A stretch of 48,241 nt of DNA from Pseudomonadota bacterium. GTDB lineage: Bacteria > Bdellovibrionota_B > Oligoflexia > Oligoflexales > CAIYRB01. The stretch is taken from assembly GCA_026390435.1 (NCBI GenBank), contig JAPLFY010000035.1, forward strand, positions 1-48,241, written 5' to 3'. Within the stretch, counting starts at the first letter, position 1, and each line of letters opens with the position of its first letter. The notes under the pieces were generated by a model that saw nothing but the letters and a program-made list of their open reading frames with translations, made no database searches and was not told the origin of the DNA. This document shows positions 1-8,790 of the stretch, piece by piece. Made by a program: the position numbers and the translations under genes.

Positions 1-253
1 TTTCTTCGAGAGATCCGCACTTTACTCGTTTCGCTTTTTTTGTCAACCCTTCACTTAACTTTTTTTCAAAGTCGTTCGGGGTCAGCGAACCGGCTCAGTG
101 CCGAGGAAGGTGAATGTACGCTCCTCGAATTATTTGTCAACCAGCACATTAATGTTTTTTCGCTTTTTTTATGGGTAGGTTAAGGTTCATACATAAGACA
201 GATCGAGCGGGATCCACGGCAGGAGAAAATCTGGTAAAATAAAAGACAAGGCC
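1..253. other. Left-edge gap, T-rich with small direct repeats
   Basis: No convincing gene is seen. Two short words occur twice in swapped order: TCGCTTTTTTT at 31-41 and 160-170, and TTTGTCAACC at 39-48 and 133-142. A 10-nt palindrome (ACATTAATGT, about 147-156) runs into a T tract. The stretch may be the trailer of a transcript lying left of the window, but no stem is strong enough to call a terminator. The short minus-strand reading frame at 149-349 overlaps the helicase start and has no family features. Confidence 0.35.
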
Positions 254-3160
254 ATGGCGGGCCAGCGACCGCAGAACCCCCCCTCCATTCCATGTCCGGC
301 TTCTACCGGCACAACTACCGAGTCTTCGTTGCAGAAAGCCGCTAAACAAAATTTATTAGATCATTTCTATGATTACCTGGATGAATCTGACTGGCTTGAG
401 GGAGTAGACCTCTATCACGCCGGAAAAGTGACCGGACTGCAGACATTTGATGGTCTGATTACCTCTAACGTATCAGCCTCAAGTCGAGCAGAAGTCCGCC
501 TCAAGATTCATCCAGCCGGCCACGTCATCCAATGGATTGAATGCACTTGTAGGAAAAATCGGGCACTTGGCCAATATTGTGAGCACATAGCCGCATTCAT
601 GATTCATGTGGATAGGGAGAGGTCCGAACTACTTCGCGGCTTGGATGCCGCAGCACCGTTGAAGCCACCATCTTCCCCTAAGCGCAGCAAAGTGGCGACG
701 CCAACGCCCGAAGCCGCTGAAAACAACAACCGCAAGAATGCCGCAGGCGCCACACAAACAATCATTGATCACTTAAAGGGAAACATTCAGGGTGTGTCCC
801 TGATCGCCCACGGCCCCGGTCTGCGAGTGCGCATCGAGGTTAAACCAGGGCACACAACCCACTATGACTTAGGCCTAGATGCCGCCGCTGCTTTCTTAAA
901 GTCTCATCCGGATCTGGCTAGCGCCACCGCTGAAGTGCGAGATTTAGTCATTAGTGACGAAGCTGTGGAATTAGGGACACGCCTTTACCAGCCCGATCCC
1001 GACAAGATCCTTGCCGAGCGCGGGGTCGCACTAAAGCTGAATTCCCGGAGTAAAGTCGCAGCCGATTCACGAATTACTTTTGAGCGCGGTAACTACCACC
1101 GACGCGCTAGCGATGTGCCACCCCCAGATAAAGCTGAGCATTTCTTGTTTGTGCAGGGAAAATCTGCGAATAAATTTCTGGGCGAGCAATTTTTCTTTTT
1201 ACCCGGATATGGCTACTATCCGGTAAACCGAACCCTTACTAGCAAGGCTTGGAATGAGCTGCCGCTTACTAAAACATATAAAGATGACGAGGCAGCAGAA
1301 TTTGTACAGCGAGGGTTCGAGGAATTTGCCCGTGTTGGCCCTCTTTACTTGGACGGCGCCCTAGCTGAGACAGCTATTGTTGAGGCACCCGAGCTTTCTG
1401 AGATTAAGTTTATTTCGGAGGAAGACGGCTGGTTTCGACTTGATCCCCGTTACGGCCTGGGTCGCGGCAGCATTTCGATGGCGACGCTCATGCAGCAGTA
1501 TCGCAGCAAAAGACGCCAATTTGTCCGGTCTGGCAATATATGGATGAAAATCCCGGAATTTGTCACCGCTCACAAATGGGAGCTCACTGATGACGGGCAG
1601 TCACTAAAAGTAGATGCTTTAGGTCTTATGCGGCTTAAAGCTGCTGTTGGCGACTTTGATCAGTTCGTTGGCAGCAAAAAAGCTTTAACTCAAATCCGTA
1701 GTCGCCTCGAGTTCACGCCGGAAACTATGGAGCCAGTCCTCCACGATGCGAAAGTCGAGCTTAGGGGGTACCAAGAAACTGGGCTACGCTGGTTATGGTG
1801 GCTTTACAAAAACGGCCTCCATGGCCTACTCGCTGACGAAATGGGACTTGGTAAAACGCATCAAGCTATGGCCTTGATGGCCGCCATTTTGAAGGAAAAA
1901 CCTAATGCTCGCTTTATGGTCGTGTGTCCAACTACAGTTCTCGACCACTGGATCGATAAAATAGAACAGTTTTTCCCGATGCTACGCGGCGTGAAATATC
2001 ATGGCCCGCGGCGGATGGGGCTGCTCACTCAGCTAGGTAAGAACGAGGAAGCACCCAAAACCTTGGTAACTAGCTATGGAGTATTACTGCGCGACATAAG
2101 ACACTTGTGCGCTATGGAATGGGATGCGCTGATTTTGGACGAAGCACACTTCGTCAAAAACAACGGAACTGCTACCTATCAAGCGGCCTGCAGAGTGCCC
2201 AGCAGAATTCGTATTTGCCTAAGTGGTACACCCATGGAAAACCACCTTGGTGAACTGAAGAACTTGTTTGATTTCCTGGTACCTGGTTATTTAGGATCAG
2301 ACGAGTACTTCCGCGATACTTTTATATCACCGGTATCAACAGGCGACGACCCAGAGGCGACACTTGCCCTACAAAAGCTTATTTATCCGTTTAAAATGCG
2401 ACGGACAAAAAACAACGTACTGAAGGAACTACCGGCAAAGGTAGAGGATCTGCGGCACTGTGCCCTATCCGACGAGCAGGTTAAACTTTACCGCGACGTC
2501 ATTGCACTTAAAGCGCAACCCTTAATCGCGAAGCTCCAAGACGAAGGTTCGCCGGTACCCTACTTGCACGTATTTGCGACGTTAACTTTACTCAAGCAAA
2601 TCTGTAATCATCCTGCATTAGTTACCAAAAATTCGACTTACAAAGATCACCACAGCGGCAAATTCGATCTGATGCAAGAATTAATCGAAGAAGCTCTAGG
2701 CTCCGGCCACAAGATTGTGATCTTTAGTCAGTACGTTGGCATGATTAAATTGATTACCAGTTACTTAAAAGACTCAAATATTGGACATGTGACCCTGACA
2801 GGCGAGACTCGCAATAGAGGAGCCGTGATCAAGTCGTTCCAAACCAATCCTGAACTCAAAATATTCTGTGGCTCACTTTTGGCTGGTGGTATCGGTATCG
2901 ACCTGACCGCCGCATCGGTGGTCATTCACTATGACCGCTGGTGGAACGCTACGAAGGAGAATCAGGCGACTGACCGTGTTCACCGTATTGGCCAAAACAA
3001 GAATGTACAAGTCATGAAGTTAGTGACCCGTGGCACGCTGGAAGAAAAAATTGACCGAATGATTCAAAATAAAAGGGCACTCTTCGAAAAATTCATGGAC
3101 CAAGACGACGAGGTCTTCAAAACCCTCTCGCGGCAGGAACTAATCGACTTACTCCAGTAA
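254..3160 (+). CDS. SWIM zinc-finger SNF2/RapA-type helicase
   Basis: Superfamily 2 DNA translocase of the SNF2 family, probably acting on protein-DNA complexes or stalled transcription. Near residues 95-117 a CxC...CxH SWIM zinc finger is visible (CTCRKN...CEHIAAF). The ATPase core starts around residue 515: motif I DEMGLGKT, motif II DEAH, motif III LSGTPMEN, and in the second lobe IFSQY, GGIGIDL and motif VI DRVHRIGQ. At 968 residues it has the usual length of bacterial SWIM/SNF2 proteins. The ATG at 254 has only a weak ribosome site (AAGG), and no better in-frame start is nearby. It stands alone; a decayed copy of its last exon-like segment lies just downstream. The ATPase class is certain, the cellular role is not. 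Confidence 0.93.
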   Translation: MAGQRPQNPPSIPCPASTGTTTESSLQKAAKQNLLDHFYDYLDESDWLEGVDLYHAGKVTGLQTFDGLITSNVSASSRAEVRLKIHPAGHVIQWIECTCRKNRALGQYCEHIAAFMIHVDRERSELLRGLDAAAPLKPPSSPKRSKVATPTPEAAENNNRKNAAGATQTIIDHLKGNIQGVSLIAHGPGLRVRIEVKPGHTTHYDLGLDAAAAFLKSHPDLASATAEVRDLVISDEAVELGTRLYQPDPDKILAERGVALKLNSRSKVAADSRITFERGNYHRRASDVPPPDKAEHFLFVQGKSANKFLGEQFFFLPGYGYYPVNRTLTSKAWNELPLTKTYKDDEAAEFVQRGFEEFARVGPLYLDGALAETAIVEAPELSEIKFISEEDGWFRLDPRYGLGRGSISMATLMQQYRSKRRQFVRSGNIWMKIPEFVTAHKWELTDDGQSLKVDALGLMRLKAAVGDFDQFVGSKKALTQIRSRLEFTPETMEPVLHDAKVELRGYQETGLRWLWWLYKNGLHGLLADEMGLGKTHQAMALMAAILKEKPNARFMVVCPTTVLDHWIDKIEQFFPMLRGVKYHGPRRMGLLTQLGKNEEAPKTLVTSYGVLLRDIRHLCAMEWDALILDEAHFVKNNGTATYQAACRVPSRIRICLSGTPMENHLGELKNLFDFLVPGYLGSDEYFRDTFISPVSTGDDPEATLALQKLIYPFKMRRTKNNVLKELPAKVEDLRHCALSDEQVKLYRDVIALKAQPLIAKLQDEGSPVPYLHVFATLTLLKQICNHPALVTKNSTYKDHHSGKFDLMQELIEEALGSGHKIVIFSQYVGMIKLITSYLKDSNIGHVTLTGETRNRGAVIKSFQTNPELKIFCGSLLAGGIGIDLTAASVVIHYDRWWNATKENQATDRVHRIGQNKNVQVMKLVTRGTLEEKIDRMIQNKRALFEKFMDQDDEVFKTLSRQELIDLLQ

Positions 3161-3204
3161 TTAAGACCAATCTGCCCGCTTAGGGATTCCGCCCTCCACG
3201 CGCC

Positions 3205-3285
3205 GACCCAGCGTATCGAGTGGCCGATAAAAATATTGATCGCATGATCTAAAACAAGCGGGCACAATTTATAAAGTTCCTGGTC
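3205..3285 (+). pseudogene. Remnant of a second SNF2 helicase C-terminus
   Basis: Reading 3205-3285 in one frame gives DPAYRVADKNIDRMI, a stop, then NKRAQFIKFL. This parallels the end of the intact helicase upstream (DRVHRIGQNKNV...KIDRMIQNKRALFEKF). The stop codon TAA replaces CAA (Gln) at 3250-3252. About 15 codons between the RIGQ-like and IDRMI-like parts are missing. Most differences in the matching stretch are third-position changes (AAT/AAC, AAA/AAG, AGG/CGG), as expected from an old coding paralogue rather than a fresh tandem slip. Nothing else is visible between 3286 and the murA start. The IDRMI part is convincing; the first eight codons are less so. Confidence 0.6.
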
Positions 3286-3360
3286 CGACACTGGGTGTCT
3301 TCACACCCAGCCGTGGCAGGAGTTGATAGACCTTTTCTGCCGTGAACGGATAGTCCAGAC

Positions 3361-4641
3361 ATGCATAAATTTGTAATTGAAGGCGGCCGCCCATTGCATG
3401 GCTCGGTTCGCCCCTCTGGTAACAAAAATGAAGCCCTACCGGCTCTCTGCGCTTGCTTGCTCAGCGATGAACCGGTGACATTGAGGCGAATGCCGCGCAT
3501 CGGCGATGTCCTGACCATGCTCGAGATCCTCCAGGGGATTGGGGTCCGAGTCGAATGGACCGACCTAGAGACCGTGGTTTTAGATGCGAGCAAAGCCAAT
3601 AGCTGGCACCCTAACTACGCCCTTTGCGTTAAGGTTCGGGCATCGATCATGCTCCTGGGGCCTCTACTCGCCCGCTTTGGCCAGGTTGAGCTGGCTCCGC
3701 CAGGCGGTGATGTCATCGGCGCCCGTCGGATCGATACCCACTGGGAAGGTATTGTGGCTCTTGGCGGGATATTGTCTTTGGACCGTGTCATCACGGGGCG
3801 TATGCCCAAAATCGTTGGCACGGACTTTTACTTAGATGAGCCATCGGTCACAGCCACTGAAAACCTGGTGATGCTCGCTACCCGCGCTGAAGGAACAACA
3901 ACGCTCCACAATGCTGCCTCGGAACCACACGTTGTTGGAATCTGCCGCCTGCTCAACTCCATGGGAGCTAAGATCACGGGCATTGGTACTAACAGATTGC
4001 AAATCGAAGGGGTCACTAGCCTAAAGGGTGCCGATCACACGATTGGCGCCGATTTTATGGAGGTGGGGAGCTTTCTCTGTCTAGGCGCCATAGCCAAAGG
4101 CAAAATAACCGTCAGTGACGTCAACGTTGAAGATATGCGTTATCCCTTAAAGGTCCTCGGGCGCCTTGGCATCAACCCAGAGATCGGCGAAAACTCGCTC
4201 ACCATAGATGGGACGCGCCCTTTAGTGATGCGTAAAGATATCGGAGACCGGATTGCATCGATCTACAGCGGCCCCTGGCCGGCATTCCCTACCGACCTTA
4301 TGTCGGTGGCCATCGTCGGAGCGACTCAGGCAGCCGGCACGCTCATCTTTTTTGAAAAAATGTTTGAGGGGCGGATGTTCTTCACCGACAATCTCATGCG
4401 CATGGGCGCGAACATCGTGCTTTGCGACCCGCATCGGATCGTAGTTACAGGTCCATCACAGCTATTTTGCGCCAATATGAGTTCGCCCGATGTTCGAGCC
4501 GGGATGGCCTTGGTTATGGCAGCATTAATTGCTTTGGGCAAAAGCGAGATCCACAACATTTATCAGATCGAACGCGGCTATCAAGACATAGACAAAAAGC
4601 TGGAAACCCTAGGTGCGGCGATAAGAAGAGTCACCGTTTAG
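3361..4641 (+). CDS. murA: UDP-N-acetylglucosamine 1-carboxyvinyltransferase (MurA), Asp117 type
   Basis: Catalyses the first committed step of peptidoglycan synthesis in the cytoplasm, adding enolpyruvate from PEP to UDP-GlcNAc. The N-terminal PSGNKNEALP carries the conserved Lys; PAFPTDL matches the catalytic Asp segment; RGYQDIDKKLETLGA is the usual C-terminal end. In the active-site loop the Cys of most MurA enzymes is replaced by Asp (PGGDVIG; residue 117, GAT at 3709-3711). The same change in Mycobacterium and Chlamydia MurA makes the enzyme insensitive to fosfomycin. Length 426 is normal. The ATG at 3361 has only a weak upstream GGAT. It converges with gltX. Confidence 0.95.
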   Translation: MHKFVIEGGRPLHGSVRPSGNKNEALPALCACLLSDEPVTLRRMPRIGDVLTMLEILQGIGVRVEWTDLETVVLDASKANSWHPNYALCVKVRASIMLLGPLLARFGQVELAPPGGDVIGARRIDTHWEGIVALGGILSLDRVITGRMPKIVGTDFYLDEPSVTATENLVMLATRAEGTTTLHNAASEPHVVGICRLLNSMGAKITGIGTNRLQIEGVTSLKGADHTIGADFMEVGSFLCLGAIAKGKITVSDVNVEDMRYPLKVLGRLGINPEIGENSLTIDGTRPLVMRKDIGDRIASIYSGPWPAFPTDLMSVAIVGATQAAGTLIFFEKMFEGRMFFTDNLMRMGANIVLCDPHRIVVTGPSQLFCANMSSPDVRAGMALVMAALIALGKSEIHNIYQIERGYQDIDKKLETLGAAIRRVTV

Positions 4642-4738
4642 CTCCTTCAGATCGACCCAATTGAATGCGGGCAGTCAGTAAGCAGACCAAGCCTGGGATA
4701 CGGATAAACTCACCGCAACGGTGGCTTAATCCAATATC

Positions 4739-4769
4739 CCGACTTAGACGCAGCTAAGTACTTAGTCGG
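4739..4769. terminator. Imperfect inverted repeat between convergent murA and gltX
   Basis: CCGACT at 4739-4744 pairs with AGTCGG at 4764-4769, with two further pairs after one mismatch and a 13-nt loop. A smaller hairpin, CACCG-CAA-CGGTG, lies at 4711-4723. Both sit in the 134-bp gap between convergent genes, where a bidirectional terminator is expected. Neither is followed by a clear T tract, so the call is weak. Confidence 0.2.
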
Positions 4770-4775
4770 CAGCAC

Positions 4776-6212
4776 TTACTGGCGCAGAAACTTAAGTGCG
4801 TCGCGTAAGCGAAAGCGCACCATTTCTCTGCCTAAAATCACCAAAGACTCAAAAAGTGGCGGTGAATCTTTGCGGCCCGTGACAATCAACCGCACGCTCA
4901 TAAAGTAGTCTTTTGGCTTCCAAGCAATCGCTTCGCGGTGGGCATCAAAGCAAGCCTTGAGGTGCTCCATGTCCCATGTGTATTCCTCGTCGAGACGCTC
5001 GACAAGCTCACTCACCATCGTGGCGAGTTCCGCGGCTGTCTTGCCGTTTGGCACTAGTGGCACCGCGTCATACTGCAAGGCACCGTTGAAGAAGAAGCTG
5101 TTCTTATCAACAAATTGATCTAGTCGGTCCATGCGTTCGACCACGAAGGGACGAAGAGCCTTGAGTATCTCCGGCGCGAACATCTGATCACGGATGAGGG
5201 ACACGAAACGATCGTCCGAAAGCTTCTGTAAGTACTGATTGTTCAGCCAGTTGAGTTTGGTCTGATCGAAGATTGGCCCACCCAGGTGGATGCCCTTCAA
5301 CTCAAATCGACTCGTCATCTCTTCGACATTGAATATCTCGATATTGTCGCCAAAACTCCAGCCCATAAGGCCCAGGTAGTTGAGTAAGGCGTCGGGCAAA
5401 ATTCCGGCGCGCTCATAGTAGCGCAAGGACGTCGGATTCTTGCGCTTTGAAATCTTAGAGTGATCCGTATTGCGCAGTAAGGGCAGGTGGCAGAAGACGG
5501 GCTTCTCCCAGCCAAAGGCTTCATAGAGCAGCACATGTTTGGGTGTTGAAGAGATCCACTCTTCAGCCCGCATCACATGGCTGATCTTCATCAAGTGATC
5601 ATCGACTACGTTGGCCAAATGGTAGGTCGGGTAGCCATCGGATTTTAGCAGCACCTGATCATCCAGGCGCTGATTCTCGATCTCGACGGTGCCACGTAGC
5701 GCGTCATCGAACTTGGTGACGCCAGTCAGCGGCATCTTGAGCCGGATGACAAAGGGCTCACCAGCAGCCACCCGACGCTCCGCCTCAGCTAGCGGCAAGT
5801 CCCTGCAATGACGGTCATAACCGGTAGTCTGGCCGTTCTCGCGCTGTTCTTTGCGGACCTCGTCCAACCGGGCGGCCGTACAGAAGCAGCGATAAGCCAA
5901 TCCGCGCTCCACCAGCTGCATGGCGTGAGCGGCATGGATTTCGCGACGCTCAGACTGGCGGTAAGGACCGTAGGGACCGCCGACGTCCGGACCTTCGTCC
6001 CAGCTCAGACCGAGCCACTTCAAGCTCCGGAGGATCATGTCCTCACTAGAACCGCGATATCGGCTCTGGTCGGTGTCTTCGATCCGAATAATGAAGTCGC
6101 CACCGTTTTTCTTGGCGAAAACATAATTGAACAACGCTACATATGCGGTGCCGACATGCGGGTCGCCGGTGGGTGATGGGGCAATACGCACACGGACTCG
6201 GTCAAAGCTCAT
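4776..6212 (-). CDS. gltX: Glutamyl-tRNA synthetase
   Basis: Class I aminoacyl-tRNA synthetase that charges tRNA-Glu. The HIGH-type motif is HVGT near residue 19 (PSPTGDPHVGT) and the KMSKS-type loop is SKISKRK. The zinc-binding CxC...YxxxC element of E. coli-type GluRS is present (CFC followed by YDRHC). Length 478 is typical. The start at 6212 places the nucleotide-binding motif at its usual distance from the N-terminus. It is transcribed away from the QueD-family gene at 6357 across a 144-bp divergent gap. I cannot tell from sequence whether it is discriminating (Glu only) or also charges tRNA-Gln. Confidence 0.95.
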   Translation of the reverse strand: MSFDRVRVRIAPSPTGDPHVGTAYVALFNYVFAKKNGGDFIIRIEDTDQSRYRGSSEDMILRSLKWLGLSWDEGPDVGGPYGPYRQSERREIHAAHAMQLVERGLAYRCFCTAARLDEVRKEQRENGQTTGYDRHCRDLPLAEAERRVAAGEPFVIRLKMPLTGVTKFDDALRGTVEIENQRLDDQVLLKSDGYPTYHLANVVDDHLMKISHVMRAEEWISSTPKHVLLYEAFGWEKPVFCHLPLLRNTDHSKISKRKNPTSLRYYERAGILPDALLNYLGLMGWSFGDNIEIFNVEEMTSRFELKGIHLGGPIFDQTKLNWLNNQYLQKLSDDRFVSLIRDQMFAPEILKALRPFVVERMDRLDQFVDKNSFFFNGALQYDAVPLVPNGKTAAELATMVSELVERLDEEYTWDMEHLKACFDAHREAIAWKPKDYFMSVRLIVTGRKDSPPLFESLVILGREMVRFRLRDALKFLRQ

Positions 6213-6356
6213 AAAGTTCCTTTAAGGTCCTACCGAAGATCTAATATGGGTCCAAGGTTCAAAGCATTACTTATTATTAGTTTGGATTTCAATGAGGAAG
6301 TCAGTATAAGGCTGGCTTTAAAGGCGCCCTAAGCGTCGGACAGGTGGTAAGCAAGC

Positions 6357-7316
6357 GTGAAAAATGCCTCCAATTCTAGTGACCTTAACGAAGATACCGG
6401 CATCCGCGGGACAGTCTTCCTCAACGACATAACAACAGTCGATTGTGCCATTTTCGACCCGTCCAAAGGGGTCCTAGGTCAGAGTTGGGATGTGGACGTC
6501 ACGCTGACTGGAACACTTGGCGACAATGGCTTCGTCTTCGACTTCGGACTTTTAAAGAAAATGGTCCGACAGGTGCTGAAGTCGAGCCTGGATCATGCCC
6601 TAATCATGCCTATTAACTCGCAAGCCGTACAGTTTAAGGGCATGGAATTCCGCGGCTCGGAAAAGAGCGAGTGGTGGCACATGAAGTCCCGCCTCAGCAA
6701 AGCCGGTGCCGAAGGGGACTGGGAATACCACAGCCCAAATGGCGCCGTGTTTCCCGTCCGCAGCGTGGCCATCAACCGTCCGGTCCTCGAGCAAGAGGTC
6801 GTGCGTAGCTTACGGCATCGCCTACCCCAAGAGATTTTAAGTATCAGCGTAACTTTGCGTGAAGAAGACATTGACGCAACGGAAGCTACGTTTCGTTATA
6901 CGCATGGTATTGCCGGGCACGAAGGCATGTGCCAACGACTCTTTCATGGTCACAGGTCGCGTTTGCAGGTCTTTGTTGGCGAGGAGCGCCGCCCAGACCT
7001 CGAGCACTATATCGCGCGTGATGTCCTCGGTGCCAACGTGCACATCGCCACCCCAGGACAATTCCGCAAAGGTGAGATCGCAACAGGCACCCGCGGCAAG
7101 ACGCGTGACCCGATAACCTTGGGATACCAGGCTTCACAAGGTTATTTTGAGGCCACCATGCCGGGCGAACGCATCTTCTGCGTCGAGCGCGAGACCAGCA
7201 TCGAGTGCATTGCAGCTGAGATCGCCCGGCTAGTGAAGCGAGAAGAGAACACCAACGAGCGCGTACGGGTCATCTGCTACGAGGGCATGTCCAAAGGTGC
7301 AATATCTGAGTGCTGA
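6357..7316 (+). CDS. Divergent 6-pyruvoyl-tetrahydropterin synthase/QueD-family protein
   Basis: Member of the T-fold pterin synthase family of the longer kind I associate with gammaproteobacteria. Recognisable pieces are an N-terminal INDITTVD-like strand (LNDITTVD), GQSWDVDVTL, the VFDFGLLKKMV segment followed by LDHALIMP, a GHEGMC...HGHRSRLQV metal-binding block and a final ETSIECIAAEIARLV. The order FDFG-LDH first and HGH later is reversed compared with the classical enzyme at 38624-39043. The start is GTG at 6357, behind AGGTGG. Length 319 is about twice that of QueD. Its 3' end overlaps pabA by 40 bp in convergent orientation. Whether it makes 6-carboxytetrahydropterin or another pterin product cannot be told. 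Confidence 0.7.
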   Translation: MKNASNSSDLNEDTGIRGTVFLNDITTVDCAIFDPSKGVLGQSWDVDVTLTGTLGDNGFVFDFGLLKKMVRQVLKSSLDHALIMPINSQAVQFKGMEFRGSEKSEWWHMKSRLSKAGAEGDWEYHSPNGAVFPVRSVAINRPVLEQEVVRSLRHRLPQEILSISVTLREEDIDATEATFRYTHGIAGHEGMCQRLFHGHRSRLQVFVGEERRPDLEHYIARDVLGANVHIATPGQFRKGEIATGTRGKTRDPITLGYQASQGYFEATMPGERIFCVERETSIECIAAEIARLVKREENTNERVRVICYEGMSKGAISEC

Positions 7317-7903
7317 GCCAATGCGGTGAGCCAATTTTGCCGGATCACACCGCTGCCCTCGCTGAGGAATGACTCCGGATGAAACTGCACCCCGAAAGCG
7401 GAAGCCTGACCTGGCACGTGCCGGGTCATAGCTTGAATCTCGCCAAATTCACATAGCGCGTTGATCTGCCATTCAGGACCTTGTGAATGCGGCAGCACAA
7501 CCAAAGAGTTATACACGCCAACACGGGGGCGATGGGCCATACCAGACAATAGTCCAGCGTCCGGCGCCAAATTAAGAGTTCGCGTTGAACCGTGTTGAGG
7601 TGACCTTCCGCGAGTCACCGTGCCGCCTGATGCTACAGCCAGCAACTGATGGCCCAGGCAAATACCTAAAATTGGCACCTTGCCAAGCAATTTTTGCGTT
7701 AATTGCAAGGTCGAAACCGCATCCTCGGGGTGCTTCGGACCAGGTGACAACACTAACGGACGCGGGGCATCAAGCAACTGACGCATCTTAGCCTGATCGT
7801 CAAAAGCCACATAATCGACCTCGATCTGACAGTCACTGCCAACCAGCCAATCTATGACGTTAAAACTAAAGCTGTCATAATGATCTATGAACGCAACTCG
7901 CAT
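7277..7903 (-). CDS. pabA: Aminodeoxychorismate/anthranilate synthase glutaminase subunit
   Basis: Class I glutamine amidotransferase that supplies ammonia to a chorismate-using synthase. The N-terminal DHYDSFSFNV, oxyanion-strand LSPGPKHPEDA, nucleophile GICLGHQ and the QFHPES His-Glu pair are all present. PabA and TrpG cannot be separated by sequence alone. No trpE or other trp gene is in the window, whereas a pabB-like gene lies at 30255-31508, which favours p-aminobenzoate and folate synthesis. Length 208 is slightly above the usual 190. The gene stands alone and converges with the QueD-family gene. Confidence 0.88.
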   Translation of the reverse strand: MRVAFIDHYDSFSFNVIDWLVGSDCQIEVDYVAFDDQAKMRQLLDAPRPLVLSPGPKHPEDAVSTLQLTQKLLGKVPILGICLGHQLLAVASGGTVTRGRSPQHGSTRTLNLAPDAGLLSGMAHRPRVGVYNSLVVLPHSQGPEWQINALCEFGEIQAMTRHVPGQASAFGVQFHPESFLSEGSGVIRQNWLTALAQHSDIAPLDMPS

Positions 7904-8016
7904 GCCCGCTTATATGGCACTCCCATTGAAGCAATGCCATGAAAAATGCAGCTAGCTAGACACACCTTCCCCACTTAGCGTGCCTACCCCCCTTTTGCCA
8001 GAGAGTGTAAGCCTCG

Positions 8017-8784
8017 ATGTCGATTAAGAAATTTTTACTGCTCTTAAGTTTATGGGCAGAATCTGGAATGGCCGCTCAAGCAACAAGATTGGACGACAGG
8101 GCAGAGGAAGTACTGCAGATATTAGCCACGATGAATAGCCCAAGTGCCCTCCAACCGGCGTCTTGCCACGGTTCTTTTGGTACCGATATTGGGGTTGGGA
8201 TCGATAGCTTTGAACTACCCACGTCTAATGCCTTACTTTTGGCCCAATTGGGCGCAACAGCCACAGACAACACAGAGCATTCTCGCTACGCAGCTCCGAG
8301 ACTATGGCTGACTAGAGGCCTGCCTTTGCCGATTGACGTAAGTCTTTCGGCCAGCGCTCCAGGGAAAGACGGAGGTATCTTTCAGGCAAGCGGCTTTATC
8401 CAATGGACCATCTATCAAGCTCTTGCGCGACCAGCACTTGCCGTCAGAGCCACCTACGGCCAACTTAGCGGCCACAACATCACCAAGCTAACATCCATGC
8501 GCGGAGAAACTGTCCTGAGCTACGGCTTTTGGCGCTACATAGGACTCTATGGACGCGGCGGTTTCTCGGTGCACCAGGGCAGCATAGGAATCACCCCAGA
8601 CCCGAGTACGAGCTACTCACTCACCTATGAAAACGAAGCGACTGCCATAACTAGAAGTTGGATCCAACCAGATATTGCCGCCGGCATAAGGCTGAATTTG
8701 GGGTCACCGTTTTTAGCAGTCACAACCGAAATCAATCTAGAAACTAGAACAAACTACACGGTGAAGCTAAGTTACCTGCTTTAG
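8017..8784 (+). CDS. Secreted protein, probable outer-membrane beta-barrel
   Basis: I do not recognise this family. The first 20 residues form a signal peptide (KKFLLLLSLWAE, cleavage after GMAAQA or nearby). From about residue 95 onward the sequence alternates polar and hydrophobic or aromatic residues, with Gly and Tyr turns (SYGFWRYIGLYGRGGFSV), and ends in a hydrophobic strand (VKLSYLL), as in small outer-membrane barrels. It lies alone between pabA and the M14 peptidase, converging with the latter across 6 bp. The ribosome site is weak. Confidence 0.6.
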   Translation: MSIKKFLLLLSLWAESGMAAQATRLDDRAEEVLQILATMNSPSALQPASCHGSFGTDIGVGIDSFELPTSNALLLAQLGATATDNTEHSRYAAPRLWLTRGLPLPIDVSLSASAPGKDGGIFQASGFIQWTIYQALARPALAVRATYGQLSGHNITKLTSMRGETVLSYGFWRYIGLYGRGGFSVHQGSIGITPDPSTSYSLTYENEATAITRSWIQPDIAAGIRLNLGSPFLAVTTEINLETRTNYTVKLSYLL

Positions 8785-8790
8785 TGCGCC

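Noticed and set aside
149-349. 66-residue minus-strand ORF at the left edge
   Set aside because: It overlaps the helicase start antisense, has no ribosome site and no family features.
6357-7316. LpxC-like deacetylase reading of the QueD-family gene
   Set aside because: The HGH and FDFG/LDH blocks fit pterin synthases; the LpxC zinc motifs are missing.
7915-7930. A second sigma-54 promoter (TGGCAC-N5-TTGA) upstream of the barrel gene at 8017
   Set aside because: The -12 GC is replaced by GA, which usually abolishes sigma-54 recognition, and the distance to the gene is long.
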